A stretch of 64,000 nt of DNA from Brevundimonas bullata (GCF_014207965.1 NZ_JACHLM010000001.1:806001-870000), one strand, 5' to 3'. Shown: positions 36,157 through 44,286, counted from the stretch's first letter. Notes: a model not told the origin generated them from the sequence alone. Numbers and translations: made by a program.

Positions 36157-37329
36157 TCAGGCGCGCGGCTTGATCCAGCGCCGCGCCGCCAGGGCCAGGA
36201 ACCCGATCGCCAGGCCCCAGAATGCCGAGCCGACCCCGAACAGGGCCACGCCCGACGCCGTGGCGGCGAAGGTCAGCACCGCCGCCTCGCGATCCTCGGC
36301 CACGCTCATCATGGCGCTCAGCGACCCTGTCAGCGGCGCGATCAGGGCCAGGCCGGTGATGACCGCCAGCGCCCCTGTCGGCATGGCGATGAACAGGCCC
36401 GCCAGCGGCGCGGCGAACAGGGCGACGACCAGATAGATCAGGCCGTAGATCACGCCGACGGTCCAGCGCCGGTCCTGATCGGGGTGGGCCTCGGGGCCAG
36501 TGCAGAGGGCGGCGGTGATGGCCGCCAGATTGACGCCGTGGGCGCCGAAGGGGGCGAGGATGGTGCTGGTCATTCCGCCCCAGAAGATCAGCTTTCCGGC
36601 GGGCGGGGCGTAGCCTGCGGCCCGCAGCACCACCAGACCGGGCAGGTTCTGCGAGGCCAGCGTCACCAGATAGAGGGGCAGGGCCAGGCTGATCGCCGCC
36701 TTCCAGTCAAAGACGGGCATGACCGGCGACAACTCGCCGAACAGGCCGGTCCCGGCGGGCAGGCCGACCTGACCGCGCAGGGCCAGAACGGCGAAGGCCG
36801 CGACCAGAACCGCAGGCAGGGCCCAGGCGGCGGCGACGCGGCGCATGACCAGAAAGACCGCCAGCAGGCCCGCCGCCAGCGCCATGTCGGTGGGGAAGAC
36901 GAGGAACAGCTTCAGGCAGAAGGGCAGCAGCACCCCCGCCAGCATGGCCGAGGCGATAGCCGCCGGAATGCGCTCGGCCAGCCGCCCCAGGGCCGGGATC
37001 AGCCCCGTCAGCACCATCAGAAGCCCGGCGAGGACGAAGGCGCCGATGGCGGTGCTCCATCCCAGTCCCAGCGTCGAGGCCGCCAGCAGGGCCGCACCGG
37101 GCGTCGACCAGGCCAGGACGACCGGCATCTTCAGCCGCCAGCTGAGCACCGCGCCGGGCAGGCCGATGCCGAGGCAGAGCGCCGTGACCATGGAGATGAT
37201 CTGGGCGGGCGAGGCCCCTAACGTCTGCCCCGCCTGAACGATCAGCGCCACGGTGCCGCCGAAACCGATGACGGTCGCCACGGCGGCGGCGGAGAAGCTG
37301 GCGGGGGGAGGCAGGCGCGACGGGCTCAT
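36157..37329 (-). CDS. benE: BenE family benzoate/H+ symporter
   Basis: A 390-aa polytopic inner-membrane protein of the BenE family, related to NCS2-like carriers, with about 12 hydrophobic segments. Signature stretches are 'WSTPGAALLA' near residue 75, 'LVTLASQNLPGLVVLRAAGY' and 'APFGAHGVNLAAITAALCTG'. The archetype imports benzoate, but no aromatic degradation genes lie next to it, so the substrate here is uncertain. It is downstream of fabI and separated from it by a terminator. Confidence 0.9.
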   Translation of the reverse strand: MSPSRLPPPASFSAAAVATVIGFGGTVALIVQAGQTLGASPAQIISMVTALCLGIGLPGAVLSWRLKMPVVLAWSTPGAALLAASTLGLGWSTAIGAFVLAGLLMVLTGLIPALGRLAERIPAAIASAMLAGVLLPFCLKLFLVFPTDMALAAGLLAVFLVMRRVAAAWALPAVLVAAFAVLALRGQVGLPAGTGLFGELSPVMPVFDWKAAISLALPLYLVTLASQNLPGLVVLRAAGYAPPAGKLIFWGGMTSTILAPFGAHGVNLAAITAALCTGPEAHPDQDRRWTVGVIYGLIYLVVALFAAPLAGLFIAMPTGALAVITGLALIAPLTGSLSAMMSVAEDREAAVLTFAATASGVALFGVGSAFWGLAIGFLALAARRWIKPRA

Positions 37330-37365
37330 GCGGTCAAGCTAGGCCGGGCGGCGGCGCCCTGAAAG

Positions 37366-37396
37366 CAAAAAGGGCCGCCGGTTTCCCGACGGCCCC
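37366..37396 (-). terminator. Intrinsic terminator after fabI
   Basis: On the minus strand a stem of about 10 bp (GGGCCGTCGG/CCGGCGGCCC, loop GAAA-like) is followed by TTTTTGC, 26 nt after the fabI stop and before benE. Confidence 0.85.
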
Positions 37397-37421
37397 TTCC
37401 ATATCCTGAACCCGGAGAGGA

Positions 37422-38243
37422 TCAGCCCTCCATGTCGTCCGGCAGGCCGACGGCGTGGAAGCCGGCGTCGACGTGGACGACTTCGCCCGTGGTCGAGCGG
37501 CCCAGGTCCGAGCACAGCCACAAGGCGGCGCCGGCGACGCCTTCCATCGAGGTCTCTTCCTTGATCAGCGAGAACTGCGCCGACTTGGAGTGCAGACCGC
37601 GCCCGCCCGAGATGCCGGCCAGGCTAAGGGTGCGCATCGCGCCCGCCGAGATGGCGTTGACGCGGATGTTCTTCGGACCCAGGTCGCGGGCGATGTAGCG
37701 GGTCGCGGCTTCCAGGGCGGCCTTGGCCACGCCCATGGTGTTGTAGTTGGGGATGACCCGTTCCGAACCCAGGTAGGTCAGGGTGATCATCGAGCCGCCG
37801 TTGGGCATCAGCCTGGCCGAGCGCTTGGCCACATCGACGAAGCTGAAGGCCGAGATGTTCATGGCCAGCAGGAAGCTGTCGCGGGTCGTGTTGTCGACGA
37901 AGGAGCCCTTCAGCTCGTCCTTGTCGGCGAAGGCCACCGAGTGAACGACGAAGTCGATCGTGCCGAACTCTTTTTCCAGCTCCTCGAAGGCCTTGTCCAT
38001 CGAGGCGTCGTCGGTGACGTCGGCCTGGATCAGCAGCTTGGCGCCGACGCTTTCGGCCAGAGGACGCACGCGGCGCTCAAGGCCTTCGCCCAGGTAGGTG
38101 AAGGCCAGCTCGGCGCCCTGGGCGGCCAGCTGCGAGGCGATGCCCCAGGCGATGGAACTGGAGTTCGCGACCCCCATGATCAGGCCCTTCTTGCCCTTCA
38201 TCAGGTCGCCGGTGGGCATATCCCAGCCTTCGCTCGTCGCCAT
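37422..38243 (-). CDS. fabI: Enoyl-[acyl-carrier-protein] reductase FabI
   Basis: FabI reduces trans-2-enoyl-ACP in the last step of each fatty-acid elongation round using NADH. From ATG 38243 (GGAG 8 nt upstream) it is 273 aa. It has the FabI-type nucleotide motif 'GLIMGVANSSSIAWGIASQL', the 'FVVHSVAFA' strand, and the catalytic Tyr-x6-Lys at 167/174 in 'PNYNTMGVAKAALEA' with the extra Tyr at 157 ('ITLTYLGSERV'). 'RVNAISAGAMRTLSLAGI' is the substrate-binding loop. This is the triclosan-target class of reductase. Confidence 0.96.
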   Translation of the reverse strand: MATSEGWDMPTGDLMKGKKGLIMGVANSSSIAWGIASQLAAQGAELAFTYLGEGLERRVRPLAESVGAKLLIQADVTDDASMDKAFEELEKEFGTIDFVVHSVAFADKDELKGSFVDNTTRDSFLLAMNISAFSFVDVAKRSARLMPNGGSMITLTYLGSERVIPNYNTMGVAKAALEAATRYIARDLGPKNIRVNAISAGAMRTLSLAGISGGRGLHSKSAQFSLIKEETSMEGVAGAALWLCSDLGRSTTGEVVHVDAGFHAVGLPDDMEG

Positions 38244-38352
38244 GGGTTCGTCTCCGTATCTGAACGTGATCCGCCTTTTGGACGCGTGGCGCGCGGGTGA
38301 CAAGTCGCGGCGCCGCTGGCGTTCGACGCTGAGCCTCCTAAGTTGAGAGACG

Positions 38353-38691
38353 ATGAGCCTTGATCCGCACAGTTCAGACGCTTCGCAAGCCGGGCCGGTC
38401 TTCTTTGATCGGCAGGAGCTGGGGCTGGTGCTGCGGGTCTATGGGCGGATGGTCGCCGCCGGGGAATGGCGCGACTACGCCATGATCGGTCACAAGGAGG
38501 TGGCCGAGTTCGCCGTCTTTCGCCGCTCGGGCGACGCGCCGCTCTACCGGATCGAGAAGCGCCCGGCCCTGCGGCTGAAACAGGGCCAGTGGGCGGTGAT
38601 CGGCGAGGGCGGCCATGTGCTGAAACGCGGCCGGGACCTGGCCCAGGTGCTGCGCGTGTTCGACAGCCGCAAATTTACGGTGGTGGAGTAG
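38353..38691 (+). CDS. DUF2794 family protein
   Basis: A 112-aa soluble protein found mainly in alphaproteobacteria. The conserved core is visible: 'FFDRQELGLVLRVYGRMVAA', 'GEWRDYAMIGHKEVAEFAVF', 'PLYRIEKRPALRLKQGQWAV' and 'LKRGRDLAQVLRVFDSRKF'. The function is unknown. It diverges from fabI with about 110 nt between starts and is followed by palindromic element P5. Confidence 0.88.
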   Translation: MSLDPHSSDASQAGPVFFDRQELGLVLRVYGRMVAAGEWRDYAMIGHKEVAEFAVFRRSGDAPLYRIEKRPALRLKQGQWAVIGEGGHVLKRGRDLAQVLRVFDSRKFTVVE

Positions 38692-38706
38692 GGCCTACAC
38701 CCCCGC

Positions 38707-38813
38707 TCATCCCCGCGGAGGCGGGGACCGAGTAAGAACGCCAAGCTGAAGCCCATCCCATAATGGAGTCGCTTTGAAGCCAAAGCGCTAGGTCCCCGCC
38801 TCCGCGGGGATGA
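38707..38813. repeat. Intergenic inverted repeat P5 with perfect 23-bp arms
   Basis: Arms at 38707-38729 and 38791-38813 are exact reverse complements (left arm begins TCATCCCCGCGGAGG and ends GGGGACC). Each arm can itself fold as CCCCGC-GGAG-GCGGGG. The 61-nt spacer holds another perfect hairpin, GCTTTG-AAGC-CAAAGC (38771-38786). No coding potential. Confidence 0.9.
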
Positions 38814-38839
38814 ACGGATAGTGGTGGCGTCGGCCCAAA

Positions 38840-38871
38840 GAAAAAGGCCCCGACGTTTCCGCCGGGGCCTT
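38840..38871 (-). terminator. Intrinsic terminator downstream of the Bax-inhibitor gene
   Basis: On the minus strand AGGCCCCG...CGGGGCCT is followed by TTTTTCTTT. It lies 97 nt past the stop of the minus-strand Bax-inhibitor-1 gene, just beyond REP copy C. Confidence 0.85.
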
Positions 38872-38881
38872 CATTCTTGGT

Positions 38882-38930
38882 GGCCTATCGCGCTTCGGGC
38901 TACTTGAGGCCGTTCGCGCTCAAGTCGGCC
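38882..38930 (-). repeat. REP-like palindrome, copy C
   Basis: GGCCTATCGCGCTTCGGGCT is followed by ACTTGAGGCCGTTCGCGCTCAAGT. The outer stem is GGCCT/AGGCC, and a second perfect stem ACTTGAG/CTCAAGT overlaps it. It is the fullest two-hairpin form of the family and lies between the Bax-inhibitor stop and its terminator. Confidence 0.8.
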
Positions 38931-38967
38931 GTGACCGTGTCACGGCCATAGCGCACTTAGATGCCTT

Positions 38968-39717
38968 CTATTCCCGGCTGCCGCCCATGAAGGCCAGCAG
39001 GAACTGGAACAGGTTCACGAAGTTGATGAACAGGCTCAGGGCGCCGAAGCCCGTGGCTACGCCCATGGCTTCCTGATTACCGCCGAGCGCGTAGTAGGTC
39101 ATCTTCAGGCGCTGGGTGTCATAGGCGATCAGACCCGAGAAGATCAGCACGCCGAGGCCCGAGATGATCAGGTACATCGTGCCCGACTGCATGAAGATGT
39201 TGACGAACGAGGCGATGACCAGGCCGATCACGCCCATGATCAGGAAGCTGCCCATGGCCGTCAGGTCCTTCTTGGTCGTGTAGCCGACCAGGCTGAGACC
39301 GCCGAAGGCCGCCGCCGTGACGAAGAAGGTCGAGGCCAGCGAACCACCGGTGTAGCGCAGGAACAGGACGCCCAGGCCCGCGCCGATGGTCGAAACCACG
39401 GCCCAGTAGAGCATGTTCACGCCCTTGGCCGTCGGGTTCTTCATGAAGAACATCGAACCGAACAGCATGACCAGGGGCGAGAACTGGATGATCATGCCCA
39501 GCAGGGTCAGGCCGATGCGGCCGTTGGCCGCCTGGAAATAGAGGAGGCGCTGCACTGGCTCAAAATTGCCGGTGACGTAGGCGAGGGCGCCGGCGACCAC
39601 CAGGCCGAGGGCCAGCTTGTTGTAGACGCCGAGCATGAAGGCGCGCAGACCAGCGTCGACGGACATGTCCGCCGACTGCGGAAGCGGGCGCGCATAACCG
39701 TTGTTGAAGTCGCTCAT
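38968..39717 (-). CDS. Bax inhibitor-1/YccA family membrane protein
   Basis: A 249-aa inner-membrane protein with about seven hydrophobic helices. Family features are the Tyr/Asn-rich N-terminus ('FMLGVYNKLALGLVVAGALA'), 'GLSLVGYTTKKDLTAMGSFL' and the C-terminal 'SGLIAYDTQRLKMTYYALG' with the conserved Asp of the calcium/pH-sensing pair, then 'ALSLFINFVNLFQFLLAFMG'. Bacterial members are implicated in Ca2+ leak or modulation of FtsH proteolysis. A terminator and REP copy C lie downstream. Confidence 0.93.
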   Translation of the reverse strand: MSDFNNGYARPLPQSADMSVDAGLRAFMLGVYNKLALGLVVAGALAYVTGNFEPVQRLLYFQAANGRIGLTLLGMIIQFSPLVMLFGSMFFMKNPTAKGVNMLYWAVVSTIGAGLGVLFLRYTGGSLASTFFVTAAAFGGLSLVGYTTKKDLTAMGSFLIMGVIGLVIASFVNIFMQSGTMYLIISGLGVLIFSGLIAYDTQRLKMTYYALGGNQEAMGVATGFGALSLFINFVNLFQFLLAFMGGSRE

Positions 39718-39842
39718 CGCGAAAGAAGTCTCCTAAGTGGACGGCAAATGCCGACCTTGACGGGAAATATCGTGACGGACGGCCCGTCTTGCAAGGAAAA
39801 CCCGACTTCCGGCCTGGCGTTCCGGGCGCTACCAAGGGTCGC

Positions 39843-40382
39843 ATGCTGCGCCTGTTCACCGCCATCGCCATTCCCGAAGACGTCGCCGAGACGCTTCAGC
39901 GCCGTCAGTCCGGCCTGCCCGGCGCGCGCTGGCGACCGCTGGACGCGCTGCACGTCACCCTGGCCTTCTATGGCGAGGCGTCGGAAAGGACGGCCGACGA
40001 TCTGGCCTCGGAACTGAGCCGAGCCGAGGGCGGCGGGGCGTTTGAAATCACCCTGAACGGCGTCGGGGCCTTCGGCGACGCCCACCGCACCCATACCCTG
40101 TGGGCCGGGCTGGAGCGGTCGGAGCCGCTGAGCGTCCTGGCCGGGCGCTGCCGCGCGGCGGGCGAGCGCGCGGGCGTGCCGCCGGAGAAGCGCGAATACC
40201 GGCCCCACGTGACCCTGGCCTATCTGAAGCCCCAGGCGAACCCGGACCGCGTGGGGGCCTGGATCAGCGGCCACAACCTGCTGAAGTCGCCGCCGATCCG
40301 GGTGGACCGCTTCGGCCTCTATTCCAGCGTCCTGACCGGGGACGGCAGCGTCTATACCTTGGAACGGGAGTATCTGTTGTGA
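39843..40382 (+). CDS. thpR: RNA 2',3'-cyclic phosphodiesterase (ThpR/LigT)
   Basis: A 2H-phosphoesterase that opens 2',3'-cyclic phosphate RNA ends. The start ATG 39843 gives MLRLFTAIAIPEDVAETLQ, a normal family N-terminus (179 aa). Both HxT motifs are visible: 'ALHVTLAFYGEAS' (about residue 40) and 'YRPHVTLAYLKPQ' (about residue 122). The stop overlaps the GTG of the following acetyltransferase gene, so the two are probably coupled. Confidence 0.93.
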   Translation: MLRLFTAIAIPEDVAETLQRRQSGLPGARWRPLDALHVTLAFYGEASERTADDLASELSRAEGGGAFEITLNGVGAFGDAHRTHTLWAGLERSEPLSVLAGRCRAAGERAGVPPEKREYRPHVTLAYLKPQANPDRVGAWISGHNLLKSPPIRVDRFGLYSSVLTGDGSVYTLEREYLL

Positions 40383-40942
40383 TCGAGCGTCCGACTTCCC
40401 CGCTTGGCCCGACGCTGGAGACGGAACGCCTGTTCCTGCGTCCGCCGACGCTGGAGGACTTCCCACGTTGGGCCGACTTCATGAGCGACCCGGAGACGAC
40501 CCGCTTCATCGGCGGGGTGCAGTCGAAGCACGAGGTCTGGCGCGGCATCGCCTCGGTCGCCGGCATGTGGGCCCTGCACGGCGAGGGCATGTTCTCGCTG
40601 ATCGAGAAGGCGACCGGGCAGTGGATGGGTCGCATCGGGCCGCTGCATCCTTACGACTGGCCGGGCCGCGAGGTGGGCTGGAGCCTGCACCGCGACGCCA
40701 CGGGCAAGGGCTATGCGGTCGAGGCTGCGGCGGCGACCATGGACTATGCCTTCGATGTGCTGGACTGGCCCGACGTGATCCACTGCATCGACCCGGACAA
40801 TCTGGCGTCGGAAAAGGTGGCCGAACGGCTGGGCTCGACCAATCGCGGGCTGGGCGCCATGCCTCCGCCGTTCCAGCACCATCCGGTCAATCTGTGGGGC
40901 CAGACCCGCGAGCAATGGCGGGTCAACCGCGAGCGTCTGTAG
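40379..40942 (+). CDS. GNAT family N-acetyltransferase (RimJ/RimL-like)
   Basis: A 187-aa acetyltransferase-fold protein starting at GTG 40379 within the thpR stop (GTGA). It has the typical N-terminus 'LETERLFLRPPTLEDFPRWA' and core 'GWSLHRDATGKGYAVEAAAA', whose G-K-G-Y replaces the usual acetyl-CoA loop R/Q-x-x-G-x-G/A, then 'NLASEKVAERLGSTNRG'. The type matches RimJ/RimL-like enzymes that acetylate amino groups; the target is unknown. Confidence 0.9.
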   Translation: MIERPTSPLGPTLETERLFLRPPTLEDFPRWADFMSDPETTRFIGGVQSKHEVWRGIASVAGMWALHGEGMFSLIEKATGQWMGRIGPLHPYDWPGREVGWSLHRDATGKGYAVEAAAATMDYAFDVLDWPDVIHCIDPDNLASEKVAERLGSTNRGLGAMPPPFQHHPVNLWGQTREQWRVNRERL

Positions 40943-41008
40943 CCGACAGGTCATCCGAAGCCCGGCGTCGGGCGTAAGGACCTCGTCGGGACTTTCGGAG
41001 GACGCCGT

Positions 41009-41539
41009 ATGAGACACCGCAGCTTGAGCCCCCTGGCGCCGCTGGTCGTCGGCCTCAGCCTGTTCGCCGGCTCCGCCCTGGCCCAGGCCGAGGCGGTGGA
41101 CCTGGACCGCTTTGACGGGCGCTGGTTCGAGATCGTGCGCAATCCCAATGATGTTCAGAAGGATTGCAGCCGCGCCCAGATCGACTTCACGCCGCAGAAC
41201 CGGGCCGGGCGCTACGCCATCGCCGTGACCTGCACCCGACGCCCGGGCGGACAGATCGAAATCCTGCGCGCCGCCGCCCGCGTCACCGACGCCTCGACCA
41301 ACGCCAAGTTCCGCTTCACCCTGACGGGCCTGCTCAGTTTCGGCGGTCTGGCGGGTCAGAACTACTGGGTCTGGGACCATGCGCCCGACTACAGCTGGGT
41401 CATCATGGGCCTGCCGAACAAGTCGAACTGGTGGATCTGGCACCGCAGCCAGAGCCCGTCCGAGGCCACGCGGACGCGGCTGATCGCACGGGCGCGGGAG
41501 TTGGGCTTCAGCGGCCAGCCGGTTCACACTGGCCGCTGA
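41009..41539 (+). CDS. Exported lipocalin family protein
   Basis: A 176-aa Blc-like lipocalin. The signal peptide 'LVVGLSLFAGSALA' is cut before QAEAVDLDRF and has no lipobox, so the protein is periplasmic rather than lipidated. The lipocalin G-x-W motif is 'FDGRWFEIVRNPN', and the C-terminal strand-helix has 'YWVWDHAPDYSWVIMGLPNK'. Bacterial lipocalins bind lipids such as lysophospholipids under envelope stress. It stands after the GNAT gene with a 66-nt gap. Confidence 0.88.
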   Translation: MRHRSLSPLAPLVVGLSLFAGSALAQAEAVDLDRFDGRWFEIVRNPNDVQKDCSRAQIDFTPQNRAGRYAIAVTCTRRPGGQIEILRAAARVTDASTNAKFRFTLTGLLSFGGLAGQNYWVWDHAPDYSWVIMGLPNKSNWWIWHRSQSPSEATRTRLIARARELGFSGQPVHTGR

Positions 41540-41557
41540 CGGCGCCGCTTGCGGTAG

Positions 41558-41572
41558 GAACATAGGCGGAAC
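41558..41572 (+). promoter_or_regulatory. LexA (SOS) box in front of mmcB
   Basis: GAAC-ATAGGCG-GAAC, a perfect match to the alphaproteobacterial SOS operator (GTTC-N7-GTTC on the other strand), ending 10 nt before the mmcB ATG. SOS control of mmcB is known from Caulobacter. Confidence 0.85.
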
Positions 41573-41582
41573 ATAAAGGCGT

Positions 41583-42029
41583 ATGGCCGCCACCGCTCTG
41601 CACCTCGAACTGGTCTTCAGCCGCCCCGAGACCACACTGTCGGTCACGCGCGGGGCGGCGCGGCTGATGCTGGACATGGGCTATGCGCCCCTGCTGGAGG
41701 TCTGTCTGCCCAACGGGCGGCGCGCCGACGTCATGGCTTTGGGGCCGAAGGGCGACGTGGTCATCTGCGAGGTGAAGTCTGGCATCGACGACTATCGCGT
41801 GGACCGCAAATGGCAGGAGTACGGGCCGTTCTGCGACGCCTTCTACTTCGCCGTGGCGCCGGAGTTTCCTCAATCTGTCCTGCCCGAAGCGCCGGGCCTG
41901 ATCGTCGCCGACGGCTTCGGCGGGGCGGTGGTGCGCGAGCCGCCCGTCACGCCGCTGGCCCCCGCGCGGAGGAAGGCGCTGACGCTGGCCTTCGCCCGGC
42001 TGGGCGCGCTGCGGACGATGCGGGACTAG
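41583..42029 (+). CDS. mmcB: MmcB-type DNA repair protein (DUF1052)
   Basis: A 148-aa protein with a PD-(D/E)xK nuclease-like fold: 'GYAPLLEVCLPNGRRADVMA' followed by 'GDVVICEVKSGIDDYRVDRK' (E-V-K motif), then 'WQEYGPFCDAFYFAVAPEF'. The N-terminal 'TLSVTRGAARLMLDMGYAPL' is conserved in MmcB. In Caulobacter crescentus, mmcB is a LexA-regulated gene needed for mitomycin C tolerance. A perfect LexA box sits 10 nt upstream, so SOS induction is expected. REP copy B follows the stop. Confidence 0.92.
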   Translation: MAATALHLELVFSRPETTLSVTRGAARLMLDMGYAPLLEVCLPNGRRADVMALGPKGDVVICEVKSGIDDYRVDRKWQEYGPFCDAFYFAVAPEFPQSVLPEAPGLIVADGFGGAVVREPPVTPLAPARRKALTLAFARLGALRTMRD

Positions 42030-42039
42030 GGGGCGCAAC

Positions 42040-42072
42040 GGGCCTCAAGTAGCGCGAAGCGCGATAGGCCCC
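42040..42072 (+). repeat. REP-like palindrome, copy B
   Basis: It starts GGGCCTCAAGTAGCGCGAAG and ends CGCGATAGGCCCC. The outer stem GGGCCT/AGGCCC surrounds an inner GCGC-GAA-GCGC hairpin. It is the cleanest copy and differs from copy A (8141) mainly in the inner loop. Confidence 0.85.
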
Positions 42073-42095
42073 CTCAAGGACCAAATAGGCGACGC

Positions 42096-42650
42096 CTATT
42101 TCGGCGCGCGCTTGGCCAGAATCCGCTGCAGGGTCCGGCGGTGCATCCCCAGGCGGCGGGCGGTTTCCGAGACATTGTGGTCGCACAGCTCATAGACGCG
42201 CTGGATATGCTCCCAGCGCACGCGGTCGGCGCTCATCGGGTTTTCCGGCGGTTCGGGGGCTTCGCCGACCGAGAGGAGGGCCTTGACCACGTCGTCGGCG
42301 TCGGCGGGCTTTTGCATATAGTCGACGGCGCCGGCCTTGACCGCTGCGACGGCGGTGGCGATGGCGCCGTAGCCGGTCAGCATGACGATACGGGCGTCCT
42401 CGCGGCGTTCGCGGATGGCCTCGACCACCTTCAGGCCGTTGCCGTCCTCCAGCCGCATGTCCAGCACGGCGAAGGCGGGGACCGAGACGCGCAGGGCGTC
42501 GCCGGCCTCGGCCACCGAACCCGCCAGGGTCACCTCGAAGCCGCGGGCTTCCAGCGCCCGACCGAGGCGGGTGCGCAGCGCCGCGTCGTCGTCCAGCAGC
42601 AGCAGGGTCTTGTCGGCGAGGGTGGCGATACGGGCTTCGAGTTCGGACAT
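42096..42650 (-). CDS. regA: Redox response regulator RegA (PrrA/ActR family)
   Basis: RegA is the DNA-binding partner of RegB controlling respiration, carbon and nitrogen genes by redox state. The 184 aa hold a receiver domain ('TLLLLDDDAALRTRLGRALE', phospho-acceptor Asp in 'AVLDMRLEDGNG', 'VMLTGYGAIATAV', Lys in 'VDYMQKPADADD') and the highly conserved Fis-type helix-turn-helix 'NVSETARRLGMHRRTLQRIL' and AKRAPK at the C-terminus. It is 69 nt downstream of regB on the same strand. Confidence 0.96.
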   Translation of the reverse strand: MSELEARIATLADKTLLLLDDDAALRTRLGRALEARGFEVTLAGSVAEAGDALRVSVPAFAVLDMRLEDGNGLKVVEAIRERREDARIVMLTGYGAIATAVAAVKAGAVDYMQKPADADDVVKALLSVGEAPEPPENPMSADRVRWEHIQRVYELCDHNVSETARRLGMHRRTLQRILAKRAPK

Positions 42651-42719
42651 TCGGTTCTCCTGACGCTCAGGTCGTGCGTCTGCGCCGCATGGTCAAGGTT
42701 TTAGCTCCTGACTGCGACA

Positions 42720-44222
42720 TCAGGTTCCATCCGCCACGCGGGGCTCCAGCGCCGGATCGGCGACTTCGAGGGCCTGTCGCGGCCAGCGGATGGTGACGCG
42801 CGCGCCCCTGGGTTGACCCTTCTCGCCGTCGCCGGCGCCGACCGAGACCTTGCCGCCGCTGCGCTCCAGCAGGGTGCGGGCGATGAAGAAGCCCAGGCCC
42901 ATGCCGCCCTGGCTGGGGGCGATGGGGGCGGTGATCGGCGGCGGCGCGGCCTTGCGGCCCTTGCGCGGGGCGTTCGAGGCGGCGGCGATCTGGGCCGCCA
43001 GGGCCCGACGCGCCTTGGTCTGGGGGCGGCTGGTCACATAGGGCTCGCCCAGGCGCGGCAGGATTTCGGAGGCGAAGCCGGGACCGTCGTCGACGATGTC
43101 GATCTCGATCCACCCGGCGTCGACGATGGCGGTGACACGCACCCGGCTGTGGGCGAAGTCGGCGGCGTTCTCGATCAGGGTCGACAGGCCGTGGATGACC
43201 TCGGGCAGGCGGTGAACGCGCGGCACGGGCTGGCCCGGCGGGGCCTTGATCGCGGTCTGGAAGTCCAGATCAAAGCCGCGGTGCGGCTCGACCACCTCTT
43301 CCAGCAGGGCCTTGAGGTCGATGTCGGCGTAGAGGGCGTCACCCTCCTCGGGTTGGGCCGACAGCTGTTTCAGGATGTCTCGGCAGCGTTCGGCCTGTTG
43401 CAGCATCAGGGCCGCGTCCTCGGCCACGGGACTGTCTGGCGGCGAGGCGCGCAGAAGCTCCTTGGCCACGACCTGGATGGTCGCCAACGGCGTGCCCAGC
43501 TCATGCGCAGCGGCGGCGGCCAGACCGCCCAGCGCCGCCAGCCTCTGTTCACGTTGCAGCACGTCCTGGGTGGTGGCGAGGGCCAGCTCCAGCTTCTCGG
43601 CGTCGGCGGCCACCTTCCAGGCGTAGCCCGAGGTGAACAGGACGCCGGTGGCCAGGGCCAGGCCCATGCCGAAGCGATAGAGGGGCGGCAGGACCAGATG
43701 CTCATGCATCCGCCAGGGCAGGGGCAGGGACCAGGAGAAGAGCACCGCCAGGGCGATCAGGGCCATGACCCCCAGCACCAGGGCCTGACGCGAGGGCAGG
43801 GAGGCGGCGGCGATGGTCACGGGCGCGACCAGCAGCAGGCAGAAGGGGTTGTCGAGGCCCCCGGTCAGGGCCAGCAGGGTGGCCAGTTGCAGGATGTCGA
43901 AGCCCAACTGCGTCGCCGTCTGCAGGCCGTTGGGCAGGCTGCCGTCGACGCGTCGTGCGCGCGCCATGGTGGCCAGGTTCATCGCCACCCCCGCGCCAAT
44001 GGTCAGCAGGCATTCCCAAAGCGGCAGCGGGAAGTGCAGGGCGAAATAGGCGGTCAGGATGGCGCAGGTCTGTCCGAAGACGGCCAGCCAGCGCAGCACG
44101 ATCAGGGTGCGCAGCGACAGGCCGCGCCCGCGCCGGGGCCGCTCGCGCAGGGCCTCCATGGCGCCGGGATGGCCCGCGACCTTCACGGCCTGCGACAGGG
44201 AGGGGGCTTCTGTGCTGCTCAC
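42720..44222 (-). CDS. regB: Redox-sensing histidine kinase RegB (PrrB/ActS family)
   Basis: RegB senses the quinone pool and phosphorylates RegA. GTG 44222 is chosen because GAAGAGG lies just upstream and the conserved N-terminus fits (500 aa). Six hydrophobic segments fill about 35-200, including the quinone-site motif GGLDNPF at 121-127. The H-box 'AAAAAHELGTPLATIQ' has His at 240; the redox-box cysteine is C280 in 'ERCRDIL'. The ATP domain ends with 'GGMGLGFFIARTLLERSGG'. A basic insertion (around 420-450) interrupts the G box region. It is divergent from senC. Confidence 0.95.
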   Translation of the reverse strand: MSSTEAPSLSQAVKVAGHPGAMEALRERPRRGRGLSLRTLIVLRWLAVFGQTCAILTAYFALHFPLPLWECLLTIGAGVAMNLATMARARRVDGSLPNGLQTATQLGFDILQLATLLALTGGLDNPFCLLLVAPVTIAAASLPSRQALVLGVMALIALAVLFSWSLPLPWRMHEHLVLPPLYRFGMGLALATGVLFTSGYAWKVAADAEKLELALATTQDVLQREQRLAALGGLAAAAAHELGTPLATIQVVAKELLRASPPDSPVAEDAALMLQQAERCRDILKQLSAQPEEGDALYADIDLKALLEEVVEPHRGFDLDFQTAIKAPPGQPVPRVHRLPEVIHGLSTLIENAADFAHSRVRVTAIVDAGWIEIDIVDDGPGFASEILPRLGEPYVTSRPQTKARRALAAQIAAASNAPRKGRKAAPPPITAPIAPSQGGMGLGFFIARTLLERSGGKVSVGAGDGEKGQPRGARVTIRWPRQALEVADPALEPRVADGT

Positions 44223-44286
44223 GCCTCTTCTATAGACCGCGACGCTGGCGGCTGCACACCCGTCGCCAGACCTTGAGGAGAAGTCG

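Noticed and set aside
42813-44276. 487-codon plus-strand frame opposite regB
   Set aside because: Gly/Gln/His-rich shadow; regB has all its catalytic and redox motifs.
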